Positions 36,007-48,419 of a DNA stretch of 64,000 bases are shown piece by piece; position 1 is the first letter of the stretch; every line of letters starts with the position of its first letter. The notes under the pieces were generated by a model that did not search any database, was not told the origin of the DNA, and saw nothing but the letters and a program-made list of their open reading frames with translations. The DNA lies in assembly GCA_018398805.1 (NCBI GenBank), contig JAGFBZ010000814.1:434001-498000 (forward strand), in the 5' to 3' direction. The DNA comes from Hirundichthys speculiger (lineage: Eukaryota > Chordata > Actinopteri > Beloniformes > Exocoetidae). The position numbers and the translations under genes were made by a program.

Positions 36007-36014
36007 ATTGTAAT

Positions 36015-39000
36015 ACAAATGAAAGGTTTACTGGCTGAAAAATCCTAAACTCTCCACAAAGCACTCGATCTGCTTGGAGCAGATTGAAGCAATAAGATTT
36101 TGCTTCTGTGTTATTTCACATTCTGACATGAAACCAGGATACATATTCAGGCCTTCCTAAACTGCCACGACTGTTGGTCACTGTCGTGTTGCTTGTTTAT
36201 TTTGTTTAACACTTGTAAGCTTTGGCTAAAAACACCTGCTATGGTTGCCTGTACACACATCCAGCTTACATGGACTATCATCGGCCTTCACTTGCTGTTG
36301 TCTGACAAGTGTAAATCTAGTATTTGGTCTCAGTCCCAAGGAAGGTCCTAAATTTTGAGATATATTCATTAGTTTGTTGCTAACTTGAGAGCATGTCTGG
36401 TCTTTGGTGCAGAGCAAAAAGAACATAGCCAGTTTAACAGGAACTAATTTTTTTTTAGATGGAAAGTGTCATTCAATTTTCTTTAAAACTATGGATGAGT
36501 CTAATAATAATACCGCATAGTAAATACTTCACAAAGATGCACAAGCTCTGATATACAGCAGACAAGCTACTTTCAGTGCTCAGCTGAGTTGCAGGACCTC
36601 CATCTGGGTGATGTTGATTTTTTTATTTTTTTTTTTTTTTACCTTATTTTAAATAAGACAATATTTGCTTTTAGAATTGCTTTTAGAATATTCATTTCAT
36701 ACTTTGTTTTCACACGCTGAAGACCATGGTTTAATAAATGGCACATACTTGACTTCCCTACAGCTTATGTCACTGCTCTGCTAACAACCATCCTGGCACT
36801 TCACGATACCTATTTCCTTCACAATTGACAACATGGTGAACATTTCTACCTCAGGCTAAAAATGTGCTGCCCTTCCTCTCGTAGCCATCTTTGTTCCGTA
36901 TGGTGCCGTATGGATTGGCCATGTGGTAAAAATTCCAAAACAACACTATATTACAGTTTAGGTCTTGAATTTATTTTAGTAATGTGACAGTGATCATGCT
37001 TCATGTCTTAAAGGAATGATTAGTTACTTTAAATGTGAGCTTATTTGGATGAAGGTTGTTGTTTACTTGGAAGCTTTTATTTATTTAATTGTTTATCTTT
37101 AGTTTAGAGTTCCAGCTTGAATCAGAGTTATGTTGAGTTCTGTTGTCTATGCAAATGCACTGACTGTGATGAGGTGACAGTGACATCACTCTTAGATTCA
37201 TAGTTCATAGTTTCTAGAAACATAAAAATGACAAGACTTTAATAAGCAGTTTTCATGTTATATACTGTTTTATACTTCTCTTAGGGGCAAGCAGAGTGAA
37301 TCAGATCTTTCAACATTTCACATGTCCAGAACGTTCCTGACCAGCGGCCTCACCCGCAGACTGGCGCAAAGAAAAAGGTGAGATCAGCTTTGAGATGGTG
37401 TGGACAAGCTGCCCTCAAACACAGGATGCAGGCGGTGTTGAGGAGCTGTCCAGGCGTCGGGTTGCTGATTGTCTCATCTGTCTTGGCTAAGTCAGCAGGA
37501 TGTGACAGCCGCCCTCTCGCTGTTACCTACTGACCACTGGACTCGGCCTTCTTTCCACTCACCTGGCCTATCACTGCCTCCACCGTATCTATCCCGGCTT
37601 CACTCTTGCCTCAAAGACTTTGGGGCAGGAATGAGGATCAACACCTTGGTGTCAGAGTGGAGGAGTGTCGGCTAACAATTTCTGACTGCGGACTTCCATC
37701 TATCGGTTCCGGCTGCTGACTTTGGTTTGTTGGTTTTTGATAATGCTCTCAGTCTGACAAAGTGATAAACATTCACTTCAAATCTAAGTGACTAATCAGG
37801 CATTTTCTATCTGACACAACTGTCATTTTTGGAGCAAGGTAAGACTCTGACTGGTTATACATAAATTTATTGTGTTCTACATTTTTCAGATTATTTGAAT
37901 TGCGTTTTCTAATTTTGGTCAACTTGCTCTGTTCGATTCATGTTTTTTTCATTATACTCATCACATATGGAAATAATGTGTATCTTTTCACATATCAAAA
38001 TACTTTGGCCAACTAGATGGGGTCTCACTGCCCTAGATGCCTGCCACGGATTTAGATGCAAGTGACTGAATTGACATGCCACACAATTTCTAGAGATGTG
38101 CAGGAAAACATGGACAACGAAGAAGTCGTGGCTAATAGGACCAACACACACAGTACATTACACTGCTTATTAGGCTACTGTAAATAAACCATTTTCCTTT
38201 CCACTTCAACGTGAGTTTAGCTACATTTTCATAAACTTATAATCTTCCTTTGATCAGGAACTTAGCATGGAGATTTTTATAATTTTGTCCAGCTTTAGTG
38301 GACTACCACTTTACTGAAGTTGTCCCTTAATACTTAAATACCCCTATATCCCAAACACTTGATGAACAGAGAAAAACATTAATGTTTTTATATTGGCATT
38401 GAGTTAAAACGATTTAACTTATTTTCATGTTTTTATGTTATTCCCTTAAAAAAATCCAAATAATGTTTTCTTTTTTCTAGGGGTACTATTAACTGAATGA
38501 TCAAGATAGTGTATTGCCATGCAATATGGAACTTGCTGTCTGTATTTATATTACTTTTTTTTTGGCATTGTCTGGATCGGCTATTTGCTGTCTGAGGTTG
38601 AAGTTCACAGCAAAGCTTCAAGACATTAGCCCCATGTACTGTAAAAAAAACATTTAGGTTATTATCACAATATTTAAAAATGATATTACATATCCCAAGC
38701 TTCCTAATATTGTGCAGCCCTCGGTATGAATTAAAAAATTCTCTGTGTAAACCAAATTCTAAAGGGGCTTTGACATTTCACTTCTGAACATCTTAATTTC
38801 TGGTTATTCTTATGTTTTGTCCTAGTGTAATTCATTATAGCTTCTCTTTATTTACTGCTCACCACAATCCCGATCCCAGTCTTGAAGCAGTAACAAAAGC
38901 CGGCTCGTCAGGGATAACAGATGAGTGTAGATGAGCAGTGTCAGGTAAAGTGCTGTGAAAGACATTTAATGTGTTTTATATCAGTGTGTCTGAATTGTCC

Positions 39001-40470
39001 TGGAACACTTGAATCACTCAGTGTCAACCAAATACGGCGTAATGAGACTCGCCTCCTCTCATCTGAAGACACTTGTCTCTCTGCTGTCACTCAGGCTAAC
39101 GAAAGAAAAAGAGCTTTTCAAGCCTTTTGAAGAACACAGGACTGTATGACAGTGGTCCGCTTTGCATAGCAATTGCTCATGCAGGATTATTTCGTCATGA
39201 CACTCCCAGAGAGAGGACAGAGGCCACACTCTGGAGCTCATTCAAACATCTGGAGTTGAGGAACACATACTATCACATGCGCCAGAAGGATGGATTAACT
39301 GTTTGTCATGAGGTACTTGAAGGTACTAAATTTCCAAATGCTGAAAAGCATTACAAATTTGGCCATATTTTTGCTTTTTATGTCATCCAATCTCAGCCTC
39401 ATGTTAGTCTTGGCTTTGAACTGCTCCCTATGTCCTGTGCCAGTGGTTTTGGTGGTCTTCTTCAAAGGCAATGACACAGCATGCCTGAAAGGAGATGTGT
39501 TAGTCTGTTATTTTTTCTTTTATTTTTTTTTCCAATGAGAGACTTCTTAGAAAACTCTGACTTTCCTCCTTTTTTGCCAGCACAAATCAATGCCAGGCGG
39601 GGTCTAATGGTGTCACAAACTAATAATGGAGACATGGTATGGTTGATGTTGATGAAGGTGGGCGCGGTGCAGCGTAACATTCAAGACTCACAGTCTCCTT
39701 TGTTTGACACAAGCAGAAAGGAATCAACTTTGAGGGGGAAGATAAAATCTCTAATTATCCCCACCTGTGCCTAGCTTCAACGGGAGGGTCGAGATGAAGC
39801 CATTAGCTGTCTCTCCACTGGCATCATCAAGAGTTTGTATACATCTGTGTCTTATTTTCTTTTCTGGCACAATCAGTCCAGCAAGCTAAGCAGGCATGAC
39901 CGCATTTGGCAAGTTCCAAGGACTTTGGCAAAGTTAGACAAGGAGGAAGCGGTGAGATGTAGAGAGGGGGATGAGCTGGCATAGACTCTGTGTTTGCTTT
40001 CTCCCCTGCCTGTTACTTGAACAGAGTGTGCTGCTCAGAGAGGTGCTGGGTTGGTCAAAACAATCCACCTAAAGCTGTAGAAGAGACACAATCAGTGGAG
40101 AAAGTAGCAGAGAGGGAGCAGTGGGTAAAATATGACCAAACTGCTCTGAAGTTATGCATGGATTATGTTTGTGTGTTAGTTAACGTGAAGCAGGATTTCA
40201 CAGATTAAATCTATTACCCAGATACTTTTGAAGATTGCTGGGTTTCTTAACCCCCCTCCCTCCTCCCCCTCTCCCATTAGACTCATAGCACATGATAGAA
40301 AAAGGCTCCTTGGGATTTCAGTATTGTCAGTTTTGATTAGTTGAATCAAGCCTTTCGCTGGCCCAGCAAAGTGTGCATGTTGTCAAAGCTATTTACAAGC
40401 AATGACCAGATATGAAGCCCAGACTATTGTGGTCATGTAAACAGCCACATCTGTTTAAACCCACCTGCTC
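36015..40470. other. gene-free interval
   Basis: No gene recognised. A GC-richer block at 37320-37700 carries an open + strand frame (37469-37675) with a P/S/L-rich translation that resembles nothing I know and may be repeat-derived. Enhancer-like DNA lies at 39130-39240. Confidence 0.55.
39130..39240. promoter_or_regulatory. candidate CNE with POU-like site
   Basis: CTTTGCATAGCAATTGC at about 39161-39177 combines a partial octamer (TTTGCATA) with a CAATTG E-box-like core, followed by GGATTATTTCG (an OTX/PITX-like GGATTA). Repeat-free. Role inferred from motifs. Confidence 0.3.
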
Positions 40471-40479
40471 CCCAGTGTT

Positions 40480-40960
40480 TACTGGGCTTTGTAAATAATG
40501 AAATAAGTCTTACTGCACAGAAATATTACAGCAGCATGGACTTTTGCATTAAGTGACACGATAATTAATCAGCATTATGTAATAAATGCTGTTGGGAATT
40601 GCAAATTTCTGAATAAAGGTAATCCAAAAAGAAATGTCCATGCATCTAGAGGATGTTTTTCACCAGGCGCCGCAGCACATATTCATTCATTCAGACCCTC
40701 ATTCATTCATTTCTGTCTTTATTTATTTATAAATCTCCATGAGTGTTTGTTTTCATTTTAGTCCCTTGAACCTTGCCACCCCGTGTGTGACACCCGGGCT
40801 GTGAGCGAAGACGGAGAGGCGGGCTGGTTCAGAATGATCACTATCATTAACATTCACGGGGGGTTCACTTATCATTCCTGACTGGAGGGACATGGCAGCC
40901 ATTATAAGACGTCCGCAGGTGGAGTGCCATGATACATATTGCATCTTGCCACAGTGGATT
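40480..40960. promoter_or_regulatory. candidate CNE
   Basis: A 480-bp repeat-poor block with ATAATTAATCAGCATTATG near 40561, several AATAAA/TAATAAAT cores and a GC-rich part with CGCCGCAGC and ACACCCGGG. Minor ATTC repeats lie at 40683-40713. One of the longer enhancer-like blocks here. Not tested. Confidence 0.3.
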
Positions 40961-43900
40961 TATGTATTCAGTAACAAAAGAAAAGTCTAATGAAAAAATA
41001 CAGAGGGCAATCCTTTATTCCTCGCTCGGCTTCAAGTGAGGCCACCATGTCCTGCGATGAGGTGCACAGGGGAATTCCTGGACTGTACGTTGACCCGTCA
41101 CTCAGGCTGTTTGCAAGCTGACACACTATACCTCACATTATTGCCAACTTTTATTGCCTTTTAACCTGCAGTATAACCCTTCAGAACGTGGCCTTATGTG
41201 TTAGGGAGAGACGTGATTCATAACATCTTAATACTGAACAAAAGGTTTTAGTGATTCACTCAGTTTCCACTTTCTGAAGGGTCTTACAGTTGCAGCTCAT
41301 CATAGCTCGTTCTTGAAGGAATTTCCAGTAAGAATCTTATTGCACTGAGTACGACACAGATTAGTTTTAATGTTAACAGCTCAAGGAAAGAGTAAAATAT
41401 TTGCCAGACAAGAACGTGAAATGTACAGTTGAAGCTACGATTCAGTTAAAAGGAGCATAAAGACTGATATAAAAGCATAAATGTCATTGATTAAAACATA
41501 TGAAATTTGTTTCATTTATCTAATAGGTGTGAAAAAAGAGAGTTCTGGTTATACAAAGCAATGTATGGCCTTTTACAGTATTACGCAAGATTGCTTTAAT
41601 AATGTGACACAAAATGCCACTTTGTGTCACTCCACCAGTGAAATAATGAAAATATATTTTAGTTTGAAGACAAGATGACTAAATTTGGTTTTACATGTTA
41701 AAGTTGACATTCACAATAGTTTTTTCACCTCCCTGCATGGGGGACAAACTACAAAATTCCTGTGATCATGACTGCACATTAAACAGCAGGAACACCCCCT
41801 CTGATATTAGGAGAGAAAGAAAACATCGTACATATGCTAGTATCGTTTCATGGACAGGAGTATCCCTATGAACTACAGTACAAATACACCCTATCAAATA
41901 ATCTGGGTTGAAACAAATAAACTCTTCATTGTTTGTGAAGTCAACAGATACTTCTGCACTGTGTTTTTCTCATTTCTGTGACCTATTCCATAGCGCGGAG
42001 CACTGAATAACGTATGTCCAGTATCACAAACCTTTTTGTACGTGTTCCTAAACACAAACAAAGCAAAAAGAAATACATTATTAGACTCCAAATGAAACGA
42101 AAGAGGAACTAGGGCTATTTTGTGACATACATGCTTATGCGTGATTAAATTGTGATATTTCCTTGAGTAAAAAGGCTCCCAGACCTGTAATAACCTAATT
42201 GGAGAGAAGCCTCTAACTAGTGTTCTCCTCTGTGTACCTGAGTATAAATAGCATCCATAATGGACTGAGGTGTGATGCCATCATTCATCTCTGCTCAGAA
42301 ACACTCGAGGTTCAGGTCTTTGCTCATTTTCGTAATGATGCTCTTGTTTTAGGTATGTTTTTACTTTAAGGTTTGTAAGGTTCCAGCTTAATGGGTACAA
42401 TTCATCATGCTCTTCTGTACCCAAGTCCACTTCACCCGGCAAACTTATTTGACATAACAAATAGCCAAAATGAAAGGCTTTTCAAGTAGGGAATTGATAT
42501 ATTTTTCAAACCAGTAGGTAAATATGTATTTAAAGAAAGAAAAGAAAACTCTTGTCCCATCTTAGAGGGGAGTCTCCATTTTTCTTCTTGATAGAGTGAT
42601 TTTGATGACGCAACATTACTGACAAATAAATCAGATGTTGGTTAATGTATTTAACATGGCCATGTAAAGTGCTTTTTAATTCCAAATGTTAATTGAGAAC
42701 AACAGGCCCTAAGTGCCAGATTCCACTAGCATCATATAATGGAAGGTTTTCCTGATAAAATAGTGCCTTTTGGGAAGCATATCCCATATGATAGCCCCCG
42801 GTTATGCCATGCCTTTATGTGGTAGATTACTCCTTGGCTCCGACCCAATAAGGGGGGGGGGAAAGAAAAAAAAAGCTTGCTTTTTAACCACCGCTTCTCC
42901 CATTTGCCTCAGGATGCTCATGGGCTGGCAGGTTGCACAACACATTACCATGCTGCAGCAGCGTTTAAAACACGTTTTAGCCCTGAAACACAGCTGGCAT
43001 CTTGGCCAGCACTGCTGTGTTGGGCAAGGCTGGACCACACACCAGCGAGTTATACATTCAAATGCAACCCAGTTGTAGTAATGAGGGTGGATTGACAGGG
43101 TACGGTCTTGTCTCAAGACTTCCCATTTTCACTACATTGCCTGCCCGAACCAACAACTCCGTGCACAAGGAGGCTTTGATTATTGTAAGCTCATTTGAAA
43201 CACATTACATATTTGTGAAAGGGGGAGCGCAACGTAATGCAGTGTGTGAGAGCATGTTCACATGCATGGCTGACCCTGTGAGCATGAGTGTGTACTAACT
43301 CATGCCAAATTCAGGGTCTGTGTGTAGAGTTATGTGCTGTTAAACATCACTAAGATCCAACAGCCCAGTGTGATGCCTTGGGTTTCCAATCTCATGCTTC
43401 ACGCCTGCTGCCCCTCTATCATGGATTCTTATTTACAGGCAGGACCCTCACTGAATCCCCTGAAGAGCAGATGATGTGCAGGTCAAAGCAGGGACCATAT
43501 CCCATGATCACTGTCCAGATAACTATGAATACAATTCAAAAGTTCCAGTTAGTGGTCCAACTAGTTTCTTCATGTGCACGCCTGTCAATTTCAAACTCTT
43601 TTACACCACTGAATTAGGTTATCTTACATGAGAGTAGATGTGTATTATCTGTTCCAGTCAGTCATAAATGATGGAATGGCATTGACTAATTCTTTTTCTA
43701 TATCTGTCTGCTGTGGTTTTATTTAACTGAGCGTGCAGCTCTGCTCCACATTCCCTCTTTTTAAATGCATCATAAATTATGTCCTATCTTTAAACATGCC
43801 CAAAATGAAATGTGCAGGAGGACGAGACAGTAAATATAAGCTGTCCGTTGCTTCTCTTGTCCATGTCATCAAGATGTCTGCATTCAAAAGCCCCGTGGAA

Positions 43901-44690
43901 AGCTAATTGTGCATCACAGGTCCAGAAACACAATCCTCCATCAACCTTTATTTATTTATTTGCTGTTTTTATTGATCGGACGCTTCATGCTCTCAAGACA
44001 AAGGTAAGATAATTCTCAAAAGTGCATCGTCAGGCTCTTCCTGCATCGTAAAAACTGATGTTGATTTTTTTCCTTTTTTTCTTGCATATAAAGAGCAGGA
44101 AACAGAACCATCACATCTAGATATATGAAAAAAGCACAGATGATGATAAACTGTGTTTGAAATGTAGTGCACTTTAATGGAGAAGTCACACTTGAAACCC
44201 AATTGAGTGGCTCTTTTTGCTCTTTTTTCATTTTCTACTCAAAATGTAAGTGTAATAATTCCACTGACTTACAAAATGTTTTTTAGGACATGTATTCTGA
44301 AGAACTTTCTCAACACAACGTATTCAGCATTCAGATGGATATAGGAAGTTTGTTGAAGTAACCTGATGTGCTGAGCTGTAGGTGGGTATCCCACAATGCT
44401 GCTGCCTGCCACCTCCCATTGTCTTGATAGGGGAGCAAGAGATGTACAGCGGCCTCAAATGGAGGTGGCATCTGGTGCCCAATTTGTCATGCCTGAATTA
44501 CCCAGGAGCTGATAAAGGCTGAAGTTTTAATAAAAGTTGGGAGCAGCAGATAGCAGGGTGAAGGACACTGATGAAGTGTCTTGAGGCCTATTTCCAGCTA
44601 GAGATAAGAACCTACAGAGAGAGGTGGGTCAGGGGTCTAGCACGGTGTGATAATACACTGATCCAGAGGAAAAAGTAAAAGGTCCTGCTG
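40961..44690. other. gene-free interval
   Basis: No gene recognised. A TATAAATA box followed by a good splice donor lies at 42243-42358 (see findings), and a G-run/A-rich tract at 42852-42874. Moderately GC-rich, repeat-free DNA lies at 42770-43300. Confidence 0.55.
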
Positions 44691-44699
44691 AAATGCAAC

Positions 44700-45270
44700 A
44701 CAGCACACATAATAGACAAAATAATAAATAAGCAAATAAATAATGATGATGATCTAAACGAGGAGAAGGCCGGGTGGAGGCTGTGGAGTCCTGAAGCATC
44801 TCTGCCTGTAATTTGGCCACCCGCCAGCAGTCATTGCTCACCCTCAGCTGCGACGGCAAGCTCCAGATGTGCCAACGGCACGTTTTGGATTTTGCCAGCT
44901 GACTGCACCGTTTGATAGCCCGCTCTCTGGATGCCCATCACCGGCCGCAGAGATAGAATTAAATGATGATGATCTTCCCACAAGTTGGGTGAGGAAACAA
45001 CGCATATAAATCTTGATTTCATCTCAGCGTGAGAAGTCTTTATCCATCATCACTCTTAATGAACAAGTCATTAGCCGCGATGAATGGCGCTCTGGGCCCC
45101 TGCTCGCCACTGCTGCTTTTGTTTGCAGCTTTCAGGGGCAACTTCCTGTGCCCTTTGAGAGGGTCAAACTCATTTCTCCAGATGTGGGGTAACCTCTCTG
45201 CTCCTGGGGTGGCTGCCCAGCCATGTACTAAACAGGGTCTGAAAAAATGAGGATTTGCTGGGACTTTCTC
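44700..45270. promoter_or_regulatory. candidate CNE
   Basis: A 570-bp, GC-balanced, repeat-poor block with GAATTAAATGATGATG, CATTAGCCGCGATGAATGGC and several CpGs in an AT-rich setting. Short frames on both strands are not protein-like. Enhancer role inferred. Confidence 0.3.
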
Positions 45271-47470
45271 CGATTTCTTGTCAGTCTTTTTTGTCACATT
45301 GTCAGTTCCTCAGGAAGTCTCTGCATGCCCTCTCATCCAGAGAAGCACATTAGCAAACTCTGCGGCTGCCGATTATGGTAATTTTATGTGCACAATCCTC
45401 CACTTGATCCAACCTCCCTATGTAAACAGAAAAAGGCTTTTTGTTGCATTGTAATAGAAAACTACCAAGGAGTTGTAAAACCATGCTGTGCTCCACTGCT
45501 ACACTGTAATACAAACATGTATACCATCAACACTGTAGCTATGCCAGATCTTTCCTGTTTCTGAAAAACTTGACGACTCTTTTATCTGAACTGGTAATTC
45601 CTCTTTTTGAAATGAATGAGCCATTCGGTGAACAAGAATTCTTCAACACAAACATTTCCCGGGAGCCTTCGTATTTATTTACAATCATTGTGCCGCTAAA
45701 AGCATTGTTAAAGAATTTAACAGTGTGCACCACATACCCCCAGGCTACTACAATCTAAAACACTTTCATAAAAATTGGATGAAACTGTTGTGATCTTCTC
45801 TTCTTTCTTCTTCTCTTAAGTACAACTGTGCTTGAAATATGAAAAAAGAGGAAGGCATTAATTCAGCTGTAGCGCCGTAAATGTGAGGAGATAAAGGTTG
45901 ACACGCAATAATTGATATCTGGCACTAATACACCAGAGTCTGTGTTTGTATTTGAACATAAAGGCGGAGAGTGGCATGTGACTTTCCTTGTTAGTGACAG
46001 CTGCCATGTTCCCCTGTCTGCAGGGACGTGCAGTACTGAAGGATTCATCTGACTTCTACAGTAGGTCTGAACTTCTTCAAATCCCCCAAGACACATCTGC
46101 ACACGTTTGATGATTTTCCTGCAGAAAGCTCTCAGCTGAATCTTTTTAGAAGTTTTGCACAATGAATTCCCTGAACATTTGAGACACAGAAATAACAGAA
46201 GTAAACACAAAGAGATAGTAAAATTGTGATAAGTACTATGATACCCAAGGGACCCTTTGTTTTCCCCTCTTTTAAAACAACAGTTTCTATGGTACAATGA
46301 GCTACGCTACCTCCACCATGTGGTTTTCTAATGATGAGTCTAATGCTTCTGTTGATGAAATAGAAATTTACTGATGTTGTGGATACGCACCATATTTATC
46401 TATGTTTTCTGTTTCAACACACGCACAGTGTAGGTGCAGAAGTGAAATACCCATTACTGCATGTGTCAGTGTCATAAACAATAGCGTCGGCTCTTCGGAA
46501 GGAGGCAGAGCGATAATGGAGGCAGTGCATCAATGTTCAACACAAGGTCTGCAATTCACACCAGGAGAACACTCACCTGAGCATCAGGAAAGCTGGTTTG
46601 GGATGGCATTAGCACGAGCAGATGTGTGGAGGAGGGCCAGCTTGTAAAACGAGCTCTGTACGCGCACGACTTAAAGGCTCAGTTCACCCAAAATAGTAAT
46701 ATCATTTTGCTTGTTTCAGTTCCTCACAGCTGTATTCTAAAATAGGCTGGATAATTGCAGAAGCATTTGCTTTTCTCTTAATTGGACCGCAATAAACTTG
46801 TTTATTTTCTCTATAAAGTGCCTCAAGATGTCTTTCATTGTGAATTGACAACATACAAGCAAAATCAATTTGAACTTGAAATTGAATTGAAACCACTACT
46901 GAGACCATCACCCTGCTGTCACACCGGAAGTGAATGCACCATCATATATGTGTTGACAACGTGATTTATTCCAAAAGACGATTAAGTATAGTTTGCATTT
47001 TCTTTTTCTTAAATGTCTGGTTAACTGAATTGAAGCTAAGCTTTGATTTGTTGAAAAATACACACGATATGTTAGCAATCTTGCAGTATTTTAAACAACC
47101 TGGTTATGATATCAGTACATAGTTAACTTGTGTACTCAACTGAAAGAACTGTATTATGAAACTACCAGAGGCTCAGCTGCATGCACAGCATTTGAGATAT
47201 TACATTTTCTGATCCTCCATTTTTCTCAACTTAAGTGCATCCAAACTAAGTTTGGCCATTTGATCATGAATAATGAAAGTGGTAGCAGTGTTTTACAGGC
47301 TTAAGTATGTAAAGTAGTTTTATGGGTATCTCATGACCTGTGATGTGATTGTGCCTGAGGCAGAAAGTTCAATTACATAACAGAATAAAAATAAGACAAG
47401 CACAAAGGGGATTCTTCATCTGCCAGAGAACATATTTTAGCTCATAAAACCCTGGTCTCAGCGGAGCATC
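45271..47470. other. gene-free interval
   Basis: No recognisable gene, RNA or transposon. Open frames of up to 144 codons on the minus strand (45863-46297) have no family resemblance. Confidence 0.55.
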
Positions 47471-47477
47471 TCCCACC

Positions 47478-47480
<3 letters not shown>

Positions 47481-47543
<63 letters not shown>

Positions 47544-47586
47544 CGCAATATATCTGTATATAGATATATATATACAGATATATTGC

Positions 47587-47624
<38 letters not shown>

Positions 47625-47667
47625 CGCAATATATCTGTATATAGATATATATATACAGATATATTGC

Positions 47668-47747
<80 letters not shown>
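47481..47747. repeat. AT array with duplicated 50-bp palindromic unit
   Basis: Three (AT)n tracts separate two near-identical 50-bp units at 47541-47590 and 47622-47671 (81-bp period). Each unit begins GAACGCAATATATCTG and ends with its near-complement CAGATATATTGCGTAC, so each is itself palindromic. The tyrosine/isoleucine-rich open frames across it are artefacts of the dinucleotide repeat. Confidence 0.9.
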
Positions 47748-47753
<6 letters not shown>

Positions 47754-48022
47754 CTTTCTTGTACATGACACATCTCTTGGCAGATTTTGAAGTTATTTCA
47801 GGTTTTTCATTTAAGTGCTTGAATTCTTCTTAACATCTTGTACTTGTGATCCCATGCTGTTCACACGTCGTCATTTCTGGAAAAGGCAGTGAGAGAAAGC
47901 TAAAGGAGGTCCTGGTCTGAGAATAACTAAAAGTAATTACTGTTGATAGATACAAACTGAGGCTTGTTAAAATTTCTGAGGTAATGCATGTCATTGTTGT
48001 TGGGCAACAACATCGTGCATCC

Positions 48023-48042
48023 AAAAAAAAAAAAAAAAAAAA
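48023..48042 (+). repeat. poly-A tract
   Basis: About twenty A residues, 72 bp left of the perfect hairpin at 48114-48155. Confidence 0.85.
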
Positions 48043-48113
48043 TTTGCTTCTTAAGTACTTCAATGCTACATTGTCAATGCTGAGCCAAAAAAAAACAACT
48101 AACTAAATAAATA

Positions 48114-48155
48114 AATTACTCCTGCTGTGTAATTACATACACAGCAGGAGTAATT
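48114..48155. repeat. perfect 18-bp inverted repeat (hairpin)
   Basis: AATTACTCCTGCTGTGTA at 48114-48131 is followed by a 6-base loop (ATTACA) and the exact complement TACACAGCAGGAGTAATT at 48138-48155. It adjoins an L2-type repeat on its right. It is not a terminator in this eukaryotic setting, and the stem is shorter than a typical microRNA precursor. Confidence 0.95.
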
Positions 48156-48164
48156 CATTCATTG

Positions 48165-48415
48165 AGCAAGTATTTGTATTAGTATTAATGTTTATCTCAG
48201 GAGAGAGGCCTCTTGTCCTGGCTGGGCTCTTTCTGTGTGGAGGGTGCATGTTCTCCGTGTACCACCAACTTCCTCCCATGTTAGGCTGATTGGAGATTCT
48301 AAATTGCCCGTTGGAGTGAGCATCCATGGTTGTTTGTCTCTGTGTGGCCCTGTGATGGACTGACCTCCCCACCCCCACTACACTGAATAGGATTGAAGAG
48401 AGTATAGAAGATGAA
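48165..48415 (+). mobile_element. L2-type retroposon fragment
   Basis: Contains the ordered fish L2/SINE tail motifs GTGGAGGGTGCATGTTCTCC, CTTCCTCCCATG, GATTCTAAATTGCCCG, GGTTGTTTGTCTCTGTGTG and CCTGTGATGGACTGACC, then an ATGAATGAATGAAT tail. Diverged and non-coding. The same family occurs in the opposite orientation at 25425-25615. Confidence 0.75.
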
Positions 48416-48419
48416 TGAA

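Noticed and set aside
45863..46297. 144-codon minus-strand open frame, longest in the window
   Set aside because: No motif, a mixed Cys/Ser/Leu composition typical of chance frames, and no supporting exon structure.
47541..47671. Repeat-spacer-repeat pattern as a CRISPR array
   Set aside because: There are only two units, the spacer is pure AT, the units are palindromic throughout, and the setting is a vertebrate genome without cas genes.
47369..47773. Long Tyr/Ile-rich open frames on both strands
   Set aside because: They are artefacts of the AT dinucleotide array, which is open in every frame.
48114..48155. Hairpin as a microRNA gene
   Set aside because: An 18-bp perfect stem with a 6-base loop is shorter than a microRNA precursor, lacks flanking basal pairing and adjoins a retroposon. 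Kept only as a structural oddity.
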